Assembly (NCBI GenBank): GCA_018907035.1
Contig: JACCIC010000138.1
Span: 1,205,001 to 1,269,000 of the forward strand
Direction: 5' to 3'
Length of the DNA stretch: 64,000 nt
Source: Sycobia sp. Sy_11
Lineage: Eukaryota > Arthropoda > Insecta > Hymenoptera > Epichrysomallidae
The translations under genes and the position numbers were made by a program. The notes beneath the pieces are model-generated. The model saw only the letters and a program-made list of their open reading frames with translations. It searched no databases and was not told the origin of the DNA. Shown here piece by piece: positions 23,868 through 36,479 of this stretch. Each line of letters opens with the position of its first letter. Position 1 is the stretch's first letter.

Positions 23868-23919
<52 letters not shown>
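23868..23919. repeat. (TA)n microsatellite
   Basis: Pure 52-bp alternating run preceded by GTAT variants. Confidence 0.97.
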
Positions 23920-23920
<1 letters not shown>

Positions 23921-24465
23921 TCGTATAAGATACACGAATAGACATTTGCAAATGGTCTCGTTCATTTCGATTGTTTCGCCCGGTTAAGGAAAGTTACATT
24001 CGTGGGGGGGGGGGGGCTGGATGCGCAAAAAGGGACCTTTTGTCGGGATTCCGTGAAATCGCGCCGGATACTTTATTGGCTCGGCCGGTATATATGTTCA
24101 ATAAGATTTTGCACCGATGGCGATTCGTCATGTAGACGAATAGAATACGGAGTGCCCGAAAGACACTTGCAACGACTGTATTGAATTTTTGCACGTGGCT
24201 TTTGAGTGGTTTTTTTTCTTTCTTTATCGTTGCCATATCGGAGATATAATCGAGACGAAATGTCCCGTGTTGGTTAATTTCTAATCCTCCCGTAAACGAT
24301 TATAATTCACTGCTTCAGAAAATTTTCAAGGAAAAAATTTAAATACATCTCGTTTATATTAATAATTCATCGAACGGACAAAGAGGTTAGAAGGTGAGAA
24401 ATAGACGCGGTTTCATATTTGTGGGACGTTGTTGAGCAACGAGCTCGAGAGAAATAGAGACAGAT

Positions 24466-24470
<5 letters not shown>

Positions 24471-24522
<52 letters not shown>
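24471..24522. repeat. (GA)n microsatellite
   Basis: Pure 52-bp GA run. Confidence 0.96.
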
Positions 24523-24525
<3 letters not shown>

Positions 24526-25448
24526 TTCCAGATTATATGAATCGCCAATAAGTAAATCTATGTACTTCTATCATTACCCCAGACCCCTTGGCTTATTAAT
24601 CCCGCGAGCCCGCGAGTTCCACGCGTCATTTTGCAACAGCGAATGCCCTGCCGGACCCGCGCCACCTGTCCGTTCCCGGCGCGTACGCGCTACGGATGAA
24701 TAATCGCTCGCGCCCTCTACGCGCGTAGAGCTCCAAAACTGCCCGGCAATTCGCCCCGTGCGCGACGCACGCACGGAAGAGAGCAAAGAGCCGGGGCACC
24801 GCGACGCACTCGCGCGCGCCCACAGCCACGGACCCACGCGCGCGTCCCCTTGCGCGGAGCGCCGCTACGACGACCACCTTCGCCAGGAGTGGAAAGTCCA
24901 GGATGAGGCGGGGGATACCGAGCGAGCTTCTCCGACGATGCTATTATTACGCTATAATACGAGCTCGCGTAGGAGCCGAGCACCGTCCCGACCCAGCGCG
25001 GCAGGCGACGTTCAACCATGTGTACGCACTGCTGTCTGTGTGTGGTGTGTGTGTGTGTGTGTACACCACGTTGCATACACGTATAATGCGGGCCGGAGCT
25101 CATATAACATCCGTTCGTATAGCGCCTCCTGTAATTGGACATTTATTGACTCTCGAGATTTCTCCGTCATAATGAATTAGAGTCCGCGAGGGGCGATGAG
25201 GGGGCGGGGCGGAGGAGCAGGGGGAGGGGGTGGAGCCCCGGCGGTCGGCCGAGCCAGAGCGATATCCCGCGCGAACTTTGACCTCTAATGCGGCGGCTAC
25301 GTACGTGTCTATGTATGTCTTTGTTGGCCGTGTGAGAAAGAGCGCGTATACCCGCGCGCGAGCGGCAGCGAGGAATCAAAGGGACCAGTGCGGAAGGATC
25401 GACTTCATTTGTATTATAATAATACCCCGTCATACTATTTATATACAT

Positions 25449-25458
25449 AAATATATAT

Positions 25459-25508
<50 letters not shown>
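25449..25508. repeat. (AT)n microsatellite, interrupted
   Basis: Alternating A/T with occasional C/G interruptions. The pure core is 25471-25503. Confidence 0.93.
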
Positions 25509-25509
<1 letters not shown>

Positions 25510-25809
25510 GTATGTATATATGTATGTATGTATACTCTTACGATATCTTTTCTCCTAGAATATATCATACGTATACACACATATACATCTGTGTATATAT
25601 ACAGTTGTCTTTCTCGAGCTTCGGAGAAGGATTATCAGGACGTCGGAGAGGGGAGGGGTGCAGCGGAGGGAGCGAGAGGAGCCGCGCGCACAAAAGAGGC
25701 GATGGCAATCGATAAACGATGACCCTTCGTTTTTATTCCGGGCGAGCGATTGACACGCGATATCGTGCGCGCGCGCGCGCGGCCTTTTTGCGCTCGTCTC
25801 TCCCTCTCC

Positions 25810-25814
<5 letters not shown>

Positions 25815-25846
<32 letters not shown>
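25815..25846. repeat. (CT)n microsatellite
   Basis: 32-bp CT run with more pyrimidine-rich DNA before it. Confidence 0.93.
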
Positions 25847-25848
<2 letters not shown>

Positions 25849-25965
25849 GCCTCCGTCCTTCTCGTAGCGGGGTTATCCCCGCCTGTGTGTAAGAGAGAGT
25901 GTATCTGTGTGCCTATGTGTGTAAAATACGCGAGCGCGAACCTGACCACGAGATGCCTTCTCCCT

Positions 25966-25968
<3 letters not shown>

Positions 25969-26009
<41 letters not shown>
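25969..26009. repeat. (AT)n microsatellite
   Basis: Pure 41-bp alternating run. Confidence 0.97.
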
Positions 26010-26012
<3 letters not shown>

Positions 26013-26290
26013 GTGTTTCGTTGCGAGCGCACTACTCTCTCACTCTCTCTCTCTCCCCCTCGCCTCATACATTTTTTACCGTTGCCGTTTGTTGGCGATT
26101 TCGAATGCGGGGCTTTAATGCGCGAAATTTATCACTCGCGGCGGGGGCGAGAGCGATAAAAAATCGATAATAAGCGAACGTTGCACGGTTTTTCTTTTTT
26201 TTTTTTGTTTGAGTATCATCGGCTGTCGGCTTTGCTTTCTCTGTCGAGGTCGCACGCGAAACTACCTCTATTGCAGTGGAAATTTCGTAA

Positions 26291-26326
26291 GAGAGAGAGA
26301 GAGAGAGTTAGTGAGTGAGTGAGTGA

Positions 26327-26401
<75 letters not shown>
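26291..26401. repeat. Long compound (GA)n/(GTGA)n microsatellite
   Basis: At 111 bp this is the longest GA array in the window. GA blocks surround a GTGA/GAGT segment (26309-26335). Confidence 0.96.
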
Positions 26402-26405
<4 letters not shown>

Positions 26406-27333
26406 TGGGGCTAGAAGTAAATAGAGATTCTATCTATCTTTGTCTGTAACATTTTTATCATTGCAATGTGTCTATCGAGAGTCCTTAAGGTGGGATGTAT
26501 TGCAGAGTAACCGCATTCGACACCTTTATCCACGCTTTCGAGATAGTAACTGAAAAAAAGAATAATTCATTATAATTCATTACTTTTTCGATAATTTTCT
26601 TTCAGAATTTTTATATAGCACGTTTCATTTTAATATTGTTAACTTGAATAGTTCTCTCAAGAAAACGCGCAGCCTTGTCAAGAAAACGCGCGTTGTTTGC
26701 CTTTCTTATCGCATGAATTCTTAATTCCTAGCAGTCGCAGTTGATTTTGTCTTACACTTATCTCCGCTGACGGCGCACGAGATGTTACGATTCGCCAATG
26801 CCCGAAAAAATCGTTCATCCTAATAAAACAAACAAAAAAAGCAAAACAACAGCAAAATGTAAACTATACAGTTATTAAAGGAACGGCGTAAACGTTTTGA
26901 AACTTTTCCTCGACAATCGGCTGACACGAGCTTGTACAATTGTGACGTAGGAAGCCTCGGGTGGGACTGGAAATGCAGGAATTCATCATTCAGGGTAATC
27001 TGATGCGCTTCAATTTATATTATCGGGGACAAATAGGTAATTACAACAACTCATCTCATTATCGATTTGTCGAATTAATTTCGGAAAATGCATTATACAT
27101 CTACATTTCTCGTTCTATCGTTAGGATTTTCTTCCGCGCAAGCGAACTGTTTGCCAATTCGACGCATTATCCAACGCGTCCTAATCGATACATTTTCCGG
27201 GCAGAAAAACCCAATAGAAGAATAAAAGTCAATACGTACGCAAAAATCGAACGATTTTCTATTTATCGCCGTTAGATTTCGTTTGCGCGCTTTAGAGTTT
27301 CCCGAAGCGCTACCGACATTAATGTGCCGCGGC

Positions 27334-27336
<3 letters not shown>

Positions 27337-27386
<50 letters not shown>
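27337..27386. repeat. (AT)n microsatellite
   Basis: Pure 50-bp alternating run. Confidence 0.97.
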
Positions 27387-27391
<5 letters not shown>

Positions 27392-27570
27392 AATGAAACG
27401 GCTCGTTTGTACGTATGATTCAACGCGCGCCGCTGGGCTGCGCTATAATTCATTTTATCGGAATTCCGGTTAATTTACGACGCGGGCTTTTATGCACGAT
27501 AGCGGTCGATTAAGAAATTATACCGGTAACGGTGATATTATAACGATAAACGCTGCCTAGGCGTGTGTAT

Positions 27571-27612
27571 CACACACACACACACACACACAAAATATAT
27601 ATATATATATAT
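27571..27612. repeat. Compound (CA)n-(AT)n microsatellite
   Basis: Eleven CA units followed by an AT run. Confidence 0.94.
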
Positions 27613-28715
27613 TATGTATGTATGTATATTCCAATATGCGCGATTACATTATTCAAGCGTATTTATATACATATAGCTAATTTAATATGCGAAATAACTT
27701 AAGTATCTATGCAGTCCCGCGACACTGACAGAAGATCGAAAATCCTCCTGTCCGTAAGCTTTTCATTTGAAATCCGCAACTGGCTGTTATTAAATTATTC
27801 AAAATCGCGTCGTTTAATTGAATTGTCGTCGGATATTTGCAGTAGCGTCCATTATTAAACTGGACGTAAACGTCGATATAAATAATTTAAATATTGTTTT
27901 AGTTAATCGAATAATGTATATGTATGATAAAGGAAGAAAATAGTTTAAAAAAAATCTACTGTATTTAATAGTTTCGGGGAGTCATAGTGTCATAGAAACT
28001 AGGAGAAATTATGAAAAGCATCGTTTTTTTTTTTATTGTAAAATTTTCATGAAAACTGCAATAGTCCATTGAACTTTTTAACAGTGCACAGAATTCGCAA
28101 CTTTCCTATGGAAGATATTTTCATTTTTTGCGAAATTACCCTCTCCTCGCAGTAACATTGCGAGCCCGATACAGCAATTTCATTATTCCAAATACGAAAT
28201 TTCCCCCTTGAACGAATTGAACAGATCGCGATTGCCTTAAGCCGTTGAGCAACGGCGTTGATATTCCGAACTTTTTAAAAAAAATCCCGCGCGAAGATCG
28301 ACCGTCGTCGCGATTGATCCTCGATTGAGCGCGCGCGCGCGTACGTAGACGCGAGAGGACGATCGTGATCGTCGTTATATGTATACGTAACGCGCGGCGA
28401 GATCGTCGTTACGCGCCCATTGTCGCCAGCCGTAAGGTACGTTGAGGGCCTCGGGCGGGCTGGAAAAAAGCATCGACAGCGACATCGGCGCCTCGTTAAA
28501 TTATTTCAGCGATTATTATTACCGGCACGGGGCTGCAACGGCCGTCTACAGTACTCGCGGTGGATGGCGGGAGTCGGCGATACGTCCTCTATCGCGAGAA
28601 GATTGACAGTGGCGCGAGGTGGGAGGAGGGGTGAGGCCGCGACGCGACAACCGCGTCGCCCTTCCCCTCGAGAATAATTCATGCTCGCTAACTAGACCGA
28701 GCGTCGCCGCTGCGG

Positions 28716-28749
<34 letters not shown>

Positions 28750-28855
28750 CCCACTCTCCATCTATCTCCATCCGCGCATTCACGGATTCATGTATACGCG
28801 CGTAGCTAATATTAAACGTATAAATTGCGAAGTATCGTCCGCCCAGATGGCTTCC

Positions 28856-28875
28856 TTAATTAATTAATTAATTAT
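28856..28875. promoter_or_regulatory. TTAA/TAAT cluster, possible homeodomain sites
   Basis: Consecutive TTAATTAATTAATTAATT reads as overlapping TAATTA homeodomain core sites. It may equally be a simple AATT repeat, so regulatory function is only possible. Confidence 0.2.
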
Positions 28876-29011
28876 TCGCGCCGCGCAATCGTTACCGCAT
28901 CATCGAGATCGTTCCTGTATTATACGCGCGGCCGACCGCCCGTGAGTCACGCCCCATGAACTCGTCTCTCTTTCTATAGATATGCGTATTTACATACATA
29001 CATACATATAT

Positions 29012-29015
<4 letters not shown>

Positions 29016-29069
<54 letters not shown>
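29016..29069. repeat. Compound (CA)n-(TA)n microsatellite
   Basis: CA run of about 35 bp joined to a TA run. Confidence 0.95.
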
Positions 29070-29206
29070 TTACAACACGCGCTTGGCTACGAAAATGCCG
29101 AGGAGAGATGAAGATTAGAGGAAAAAGAGAAGCAAGAGGCTCGAGGTGCGCCGGCTAATTTTCAGTTTATATAACGTCGCGGAAAGATGAAAAGGATAAA
29201 TGGATG

Positions 29207-29208
<2 letters not shown>

Positions 29209-29249
<41 letters not shown>
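29209..29249. repeat. (AT)n microsatellite
   Basis: Pure 41-bp run. Confidence 0.97.
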
Positions 29250-29252
<3 letters not shown>

Positions 29253-29728
29253 CATTATTTATGCATACACGGGTATATGAATTTGATGCAGAATTCAGTA
29301 AAGCACGATAACTGTGTAAATTTAAAGCGGTTGAAAGAAAAGTACATTAGATTGGACATCGGTAGATTAGTTCAGGGACGAGATTAAAACTCAAATGTGG
29401 GTTGGGCCAAACAAATTACGCTAACATTTATACCCATAATCTATTCTGTAAAATAACGAAATAGCGTCATTATTAAGCTATCCCACTTAGGGGCAATCAC
29501 AAATATTTACTTAATTGCATAGAATACACTCTTTTCACGCCCTTCATGTTTACATAATTCCAGCTTCTTATTGGCATCGCTTATTCTTTCTTATAATAAC
29601 TTACAATTATATGCTAGTGATAAACCGATCACAGCGATCGGTCATTATTATCATTTTCCAAATGATGAATTAGTGTAATAAATTATCTACACATGAATAT
29701 TATTACAACATCGTTGTAATATATATTT

Positions 29729-29730
<2 letters not shown>

Positions 29731-29778
<48 letters not shown>
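29731..29778. repeat. (AT)n microsatellite
   Basis: Pure 48-bp run. Confidence 0.97.
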
Positions 29779-29780
<2 letters not shown>

Positions 29781-30310
29781 TGCGAAGGAAAATTAATCGG
29801 AAGAAAAAACATAGGAAGAAACTAGAACACGAGCTATTTCTTATTTTATCCTCTCTTAATTTCTCCGCGCCTCCGACGCACGACGAACGTGCGCCAATTG
29901 AAAAAAAGAATTACCGCGTCTCTTGATCAGATTCGCTTGTTTAAAACGTCCCGTCCTTGCAGAACTAAGAAAAAAACCCGCGTCTCATTCGCGCGCACCG
30001 CTGACTTGATTGATCAAAAAAAAAAAAAAAAAAACTTGCGTGCGTGAATTTTACGAATGATAACTCTGGAGCTGCGAGTACATTTCGCGATTGGAACGGT
30101 TAAAAGGCAACTTTGCACCAAGATCAGAGAAGCCGCGCGCTCCGATTCCAATTTATAGCCGGTGTATTAATTACGAATGAAATAAGTAACGCGTAGTTTT
30201 GAGAATTATTTATTAAAGTCGTTAATAATATATTTAATCGACTCAATGAAAATATACTTGTATTAAGATAAATACGTGAGCAGGGATGAAGCTATGGAGA
30301 GACTTTCAAT

Positions 30311-30313
<3 letters not shown>

Positions 30314-30355
<42 letters not shown>
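30314..30355. repeat. (AT)n microsatellite
   Basis: Pure 42-bp run. Confidence 0.97.
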
Positions 30356-30358
<3 letters not shown>

Positions 30359-32660
30359 AAAGCGACAGAGCGGAGCCCAAGCGGCCGGTTTCATTAACGC
30401 GCCCCTCCCGGCGCGGCGCGCCGCGCGTTTGCGTAATGAATGGCCTCTCCTATGATTTAGTTCGAGCGACAGGTGCGCAAGCGCGCGCGAGGGAAGCCGA
30501 GGACCCAGAGCTCCCGCTTCTGTCGGCTGGTCCGGTACGCGCCGCGTCTGGCATTTTAAAGATTTCGCGCCGTAGAGATAGGTGGTAAGGGGGGCGGGGG
30601 CGGTGTGGAGAGAAATTGCAACGGCTCCCGTAATGCGCGGTCGGATCTTCAGACGTAGACGACGAGTTTCGATGAATTTTTTCACGCGATTACGATTACG
30701 ATTCTGGAACATTTAAGGCGGGACATTATGTGTCGGAACGTGCAGGTCCGTTGATAATACGGGCCAGAATTGAAATTAATAACGTTTATCATAAGAACGG
30801 TCGATTATTTAAGCATTAAAATTGAATTCAGCCATCCTACTGTCGTAAAGCATTCTGCTCGTCGGGACTAGAAGAAAAATCGATCGATTTTTCGAGAGCA
30901 CTTTAAACAGATTTGTTTGAGAAATTAAGCTTATTTCTGCGTGTATAGATGTTACATGAGGAATATCTGGTTAGTTGCAATAATAAATAAACGAACTTAA
31001 TTACACGTATTCGATCGGAGGCAAACTCGATTTCCATCTATCCGACCGTGAAGCTTCGTTACTGTAAATCATATTTTTACTGTGAGGAAGAAAAAGTAAT
31101 AATCCAACGAGATTACTAAAAGGCGAATGATGAATATGGAATAAAAGGAGGATTTACGTAGAATACGTCGTTTTGTACGGGAGAGGCGTAGTGCAGTGAG
31201 TTAATAGCGCGTACGTATGGCCAGTTTTAATGGGTTTCGCGGAATATTGAAATGTTAATTTTCATGCAAATTCGATCTAAATAAATACGGATTTCACGCG
31301 CGCCTGCGGTCAGCTGCGCCAAAACCGTAAGCTTCCGTTATTTTCATTGTGTGCAATTCATGAGGTACTTTTTGGTCGGCGTCAATCGGGTGATGCCCAA
31401 CCAAACACGGATTTATCTACTTGCCGCGTTCCTTTTAGCCGCGTCGTCGATTGAAACGAGGAGCCGCCCGTCTTGATCGGAAAAAAAGGAAGTTGCTTCT
31501 ATGGTAAAAATTCCGTATAAATGGCGAACAGTACGGAGAAACGAGGAAAACTGCGGTAATGCTCGGATGTGTTTCAATAGCACCAACGAAATGCCCCGTA
31601 CGGCGAAGTGCAGGACCTAAGCTATGCTATGCTCGTTTCCGAAGACTTTCGCTGCTCCGTGCAAGCCTCTGTCGCGGCAGATTTTCGAGGTAAAATTTTT
31701 CAGGGGCAAAAAGTACGTCTCTCGTGTATACACGATCGAGGTTAGGTGGCGAAGGTTACATATACGGATAAATCTTGGCGAACAGAAACTACGGGAAAAA
31801 TGATTGCCTCCTTTTACACGCCTTCTCTTGTATACATCGTATATTAAAAGTTTTCTTTCACTTCTTCATTAGGATTCTCGACTTCTTCATGTTATAATTA
31901 GTATATCAATTGTACTATACGTCCTTTTAAACAAACATCGTCATCGTGAATTTACTTATAATATCTAAAGATCTCCTTATATATACATAACATGAAAATC
32001 TAGTTTCAAAAGTGGGTTTGTCTTTGCTCGTTTAGCTTGGAACATCTTGTCAATCTGACCGGATAGATCAATAATTTTGAGGCCAGTTTCATGTTCGGGG
32101 CATGTAAGTCCTTCGGAACGGTATATAGTTTGATTTTCAGATGTATTTCTTGCATTATTGACTTGGAATTGCATTGTTTTTTTTTTGTTTTTTTTTTTTT
32201 TTTTGGCCAACTTGTGTAATTATCGACAACCGATACAATTTATGGATTGTTAACAAGTAAAGTATAATCGTATTGATATCAAAAAACACCTTAAAAACCA
32301 CATGACGGCTCTAAAGTACCTAGGAAAAAGTAAAGCTGAACCTTCCTGTACGGCCCATTCGCGATATTTAACTGACACAATGTGACGTTCCTCACCCTTC
32401 CCTCCCCCCCAGATGCACGCGCGCCCCGCATATTTGCACGCATCATCTGGATTCAATTAAAACGCGCCTCGTCATAGCCTAATATATTATTAAAATATGA
32501 TAAACGCCGGGCATTCCTTCATCCTCTCCCTTCACCAGCGGTGCGCCTGCATATAAATACCGCGCCCACCCATTTTCTCGAGCAAACATTAGAAGAGAGA
32601 AATCAAGAGCCTCGCGCCTCCTTCGCGCTCTCCACCTTTCTTTCTTTCCTTCTCACCTCC

Positions 32661-32664
32661 TCTC

Positions 32665-32700
<36 letters not shown>
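32661..32700. repeat. (CT)n microsatellite
   Basis: 40-bp CT run with one interruption. Confidence 0.94.
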
Positions 32701-32959
32701 ACTCGCCCAGTCGCGAATAAATTCACCACTCCCGAGCCAAGAGCGAGGAATGAAGAAGCCCGCACAGTCATTGCGTGGCTATATAACCAAGAGATGCTCC
32801 TGCTGCCGCCGCTGCTCCTGCTGCCGGCTGCGGCTAAAAAGAAAAAGACTCGCCCCCGGGGCGATGGGGCGGGTGGGGAGCGGGGAGGGGGGGAGAAAAA
32901 ACAAACGCAACAAAGACAGAACACGCACTCGAGGCGTACGGGGCTAGAAGACAGAAAGA

Positions 32960-32965
<6 letters not shown>

Positions 32966-32997
<32 letters not shown>
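32966..32997. repeat. (GA)n microsatellite
   Basis: Pure GA run. It lies 266 bp from the CT run at 32661 in inverted sense, so the two could form a long stem. Confidence 0.94.
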
Positions 32998-33001
<4 letters not shown>

Positions 33002-33305
33002 GCGAGATCCCCACGCAGTGGCCCCGGCATTGTGCCGGGTGCCGTGAGGGTGCGGCTCGAGAGCGAGCTCGCGCGCGCCTGCGTCTGCGCGCAAAGGAGC
33101 TGCGCGGAAGGAGCGACCCGAGTGAGATAGCGAGAGAGAGAATAGAGAGAGAGAGAGAGATACAGAGTCGATAAATTAGCGGTCGCACGGGGCTTGTTTA
33201 CGAGTGTATTTATACAGGAGGGAGATTCTTGCGCGCGAGCGGCTGTATTATATAGTGGCTCGATGTAAAGTCTTCTCTTGTAGGATGTGCGTGTGTGTCT
33301 GTGCG

Positions 33306-33310
<5 letters not shown>

Positions 33311-33363
<53 letters not shown>
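33311..33363. repeat. (AT)n microsatellite
   Basis: Pure 53-bp run next to a CG-alternating stretch. Confidence 0.97.
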
Positions 33364-33364
<1 letters not shown>

Positions 33365-34519
33365 TAACGCAAGTCCTCTGATTATATACCCGGCGTCCGC
33401 GGTCGTCGAGCATTTTAATGCGCTTCCTGGTTATAAGCCGTATATTCCTTTTTTGTGCATCGATTAAGCCGACAAAGTGCGGTCACTTTTGTTGGAATTA
33501 TGCGCAATAAGTAAATGAGACCGATCGTTTATGGGCGACGCCTTCCGGATGACTGCGGAATTTCGTTTAATTTCCCACAATTGAGGAGACTATATATATG
33601 TATATACAGCAAAAGAATTTGCTATTATCATGGGTCTAAAAATTGTTTGACAAAAATGAATGTATACTATTGGGACGAGCGTACAGACATAAAATTATGA
33701 GGGGAATTATTTGCTATTGTATAACTGTATTAACAATTTATATGTACATATTTCTTTGGTTTCTAATATATGGTCTAAAATTTACAACATAGTCCCGACA
33801 TGATAAGGTGAACAACTGGCCACTGGGACGATTGCCTCCCCCCCCCCTTCAAGAAACCTAAGTAATATTCAGCGAATATAAAATTATTTTAAAAATAAAT
33901 TATAAAATCAGGAACGCTCAGAATCTCGGAACATATGAAGCTCAAATTGAATTAAATTGATATTCTTAATAATAATAATAATATATATATATATATATCA
34001 TAGAGCTTAAAAAAGTAAATGAGGATAGTATGTCCAACATAAATATCAAATAATTGAGTTATTTACGACTATTAGCTTTACAATATTCCTATCGCGGTAC
34101 AATGCTCTTACATAGTTCGTTCGTTTTTCTCCTTATCCTAGATTAATTCATTTCCTCCGTCTACTCTCATTTGCGCTTCAATATTCCTCGTATATAGAAA
34201 TATTATAAAAAAATTTGGACTTTCACGATCTACCGCTTATATTTAAAATCGATCGAATGAAATAATGAGGAGGCTTACACGAAGCCTTTCGCAAAATAAA
34301 CATCTAACGTCGATAATTACTTACTCGTGGCATTACAATTAGAAAAATCAATAATTTAAACGAACACCAGGTAATAAATTTTAATTTAATAGATATGCTA
34401 CTTTCTTGTATAGTGTTATTTCAATAGACGATTGAGTAGAAATCGAAAAAAATAGGTAAACGAAGTTTAACGAAAATCCTATACGACATCCCCCTGGATT
34501 TTACGACGAGGGTTACGCC

Positions 34520-34551
34520 CATTCTACACTTACAATTGTAAGTGTAGAATG
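34520..34551. repeat. Perfect 32-bp palindrome
   Basis: The arm CATTCTACACTTACAA (34520-34535) is followed without a spacer by its exact reverse complement (34536-34551). A near copy of the arm, TTCTATACTTACAACTGTAA, follows at 34553-34572. No coding sequence is near. Candidate explanations are the centre of a small inverted-repeat transposon, a replication-slippage product or a dimeric protein site. Confidence 0.9.
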
Positions 34552-34948
34552 TTTCTATACTTACAACTGTAATAGAATTACTATACACACACACATATAT
34601 ATATATATATTTTTTAGTAGCCTGACAGATTCGACTAATTCGACGTCTATTCTAAAATCGAACTACTTACCGAATGCTTCCATCACACGCACCTTTCGTT
34701 AACTATAAAATCCGACAAACGCGACACGCCCCAAAGCCGTTGGCCTTGTTCATTTCTATTGCCATTATTACCATTATAGTTATAGGATCGAAGCTGAATC
34801 TCGACCGATCTCGCGCCTATACAGCACCGTTACGGGATAACCGCCGTCTCGACATCTCATTAGCTCTCATTCCCACTCCTCCTCGTCCACTCGATGATGA
34901 CGCTCCTTACATTCGTCTCGGTCGACGACTGTTGCTGCTCGATTGCTG

Positions 34949-34949
<1 letters not shown>

Positions 34950-34996
<47 letters not shown>

Positions 34997-34999
34997 TGT
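34950..34999. repeat. (TG)n microsatellite
   Basis: 50-bp TG run with a single extra G near 34989. Confidence 0.95.
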
Positions 35000-35263
35000 T
35001 TCTGCGCAAATCCTCCGCACCCGAAAAAGTTGGGTGAAGTGCTCGCAGAGCGCGTCTCGCGGAATGGACAGGAGGAAGAAAACAAGAAGAACAAGGGGCG
35101 ACGTTGAATAAAAATAAAAACGGATCTCCCTCCCCTTCCACCTTTAACTTGTAAATCGGCCGCGCAGACTCTTTGTAAACAAGCTGCTCGCGGCCCCCGC
35201 GAGCGATCTTACAGATAACGAGCGTCGTACGCGGGACATCAGCTCTTTCTCTCTCCCCCTCTA

Positions 35264-35271
<8 letters not shown>

Positions 35272-35296
<25 letters not shown>
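35272..35296. repeat. (CT)n microsatellite
   Basis: 25-bp CT run. Confidence 0.9.
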
Positions 35297-35302
<6 letters not shown>

Positions 35303-35549
35303 ACGTCTCTCTTTCCGGCGAAACAACTGCTCCCGGCCAGGTAGTGTAAACGCTTGTAGTAGTAGCAGGAGAGCAGTCGAGTTGTGGCGGCAGGGGGAGT
35401 GAGAGAGAGAAGGATAGACGTGAGTATTGTACGATTATGTATATATATATATATATATATATGCACTCGCGAGTGGTCGTCCTCTGCGTCGTCTTCGCCG
35501 CGGGCGCGTGGGCGCGGGTAGGCTCGCGCGCAGTTAGCACCTACGAGCT

Positions 35550-35552
<3 letters not shown>

Positions 35553-35600
<48 letters not shown>
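35553..35600. repeat. (AT)n microsatellite
   Basis: Pure 48-bp run. A shorter one lies at 35439-35462. Confidence 0.97.
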
Positions 35601-35606
<6 letters not shown>

Positions 35607-35705
35607 GTGTGGAGCGACACCTTGGACCCCGAGTACTTCAACGACCGTTGACTCGACAGAGCAGGGCGGAGGAAGGCGAGAATCGCACTCAGAATCGACG
35701 ATTCT

Positions 35706-35708
<3 letters not shown>

Positions 35709-35743
<35 letters not shown>
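35709..35743. repeat. (CT)n microsatellite
   Basis: 35-bp CT run. Confidence 0.94.
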
Positions 35744-35745
<2 letters not shown>

Positions 35746-36195
35746 CCCTCCCTCTCCCGTCTCGCGAGCGAGCCGTCGCGCCCGCTCCGGTGACCGGTAA
35801 TGAATTCGAAATTCTGCGATAGCCCCGGACGGAGCGAGAGAGATGGCGACGGGGACCCGGGGTCGCGCGGGGCGCGGGGCGTGAAGGGGGGGGGGGTTAT
35901 ACCGGATTGCCGGCCGCTCGGTCCGCGAGCGTCGTCGCCTCGCGCGACTCTTAATGCCCGGAGATTTCCTCCGCGGCGAGAGCGCCCGCGCCGGATCTCG
36001 ATGGAATCCGAGTGATTCTGGAAGAAATATGAGAGGTGGCTGGCTCCCCGCCGTTGCCGGCCGCCACGGTCTTTCCGGTTTTTCGGAATATGAATATGCG
36101 CGTGGACGCGTATGTGTGTGTATGTGCCCGCGCGCGCGCGCGCTCGCGTATACGTACGTATATGGCTGTGCGGACCGTGTGCGCGTGCGAGGAAG

Positions 36196-36196
<1 letters not shown>

Positions 36197-36228
<32 letters not shown>
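36197..36228. repeat. (CTG)n trinucleotide repeat in intron 1
   Basis: About ten CTG units. The surrounding open frames show no conserved protein, so I treat it as a non-coding repeat, not an exon. Confidence 0.85.
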
Positions 36229-36229
<1 letters not shown>

Positions 36230-36311
36230 TCCTGACGCGATGTTCGCGCGCTTGTTAATGGACGGGAGAGGGCGTTAGATTGATCGGCGATAACGGAGCC
36301 TCGCTTCCTTC

Positions 36312-36351
<40 letters not shown>

Positions 36352-36459
36352 GAAATACACAAGTATATACATACAATAATGCTCGACGGTGAGGATGGTG
36401 ATTTAATTAATTTTTGGAATATAGGTGCGTATATGTGTGGCGGTGATTGATTTTTCGGG

Positions 36460-36479
36460 TTTTTTTTTTTTTTTTTTTT
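36460..36479. repeat. Poly-T tract
   Basis: 20 consecutive T. No flanking duplication or retroposon body was recognised. Confidence 0.88.

Noticed and set aside
31977..32210. Minus-strand open frame of 77 codons after a T-rich run
   Set aside because: The N-terminal Lys run is a translated poly-A tract and the rest shows no recognisable domain.
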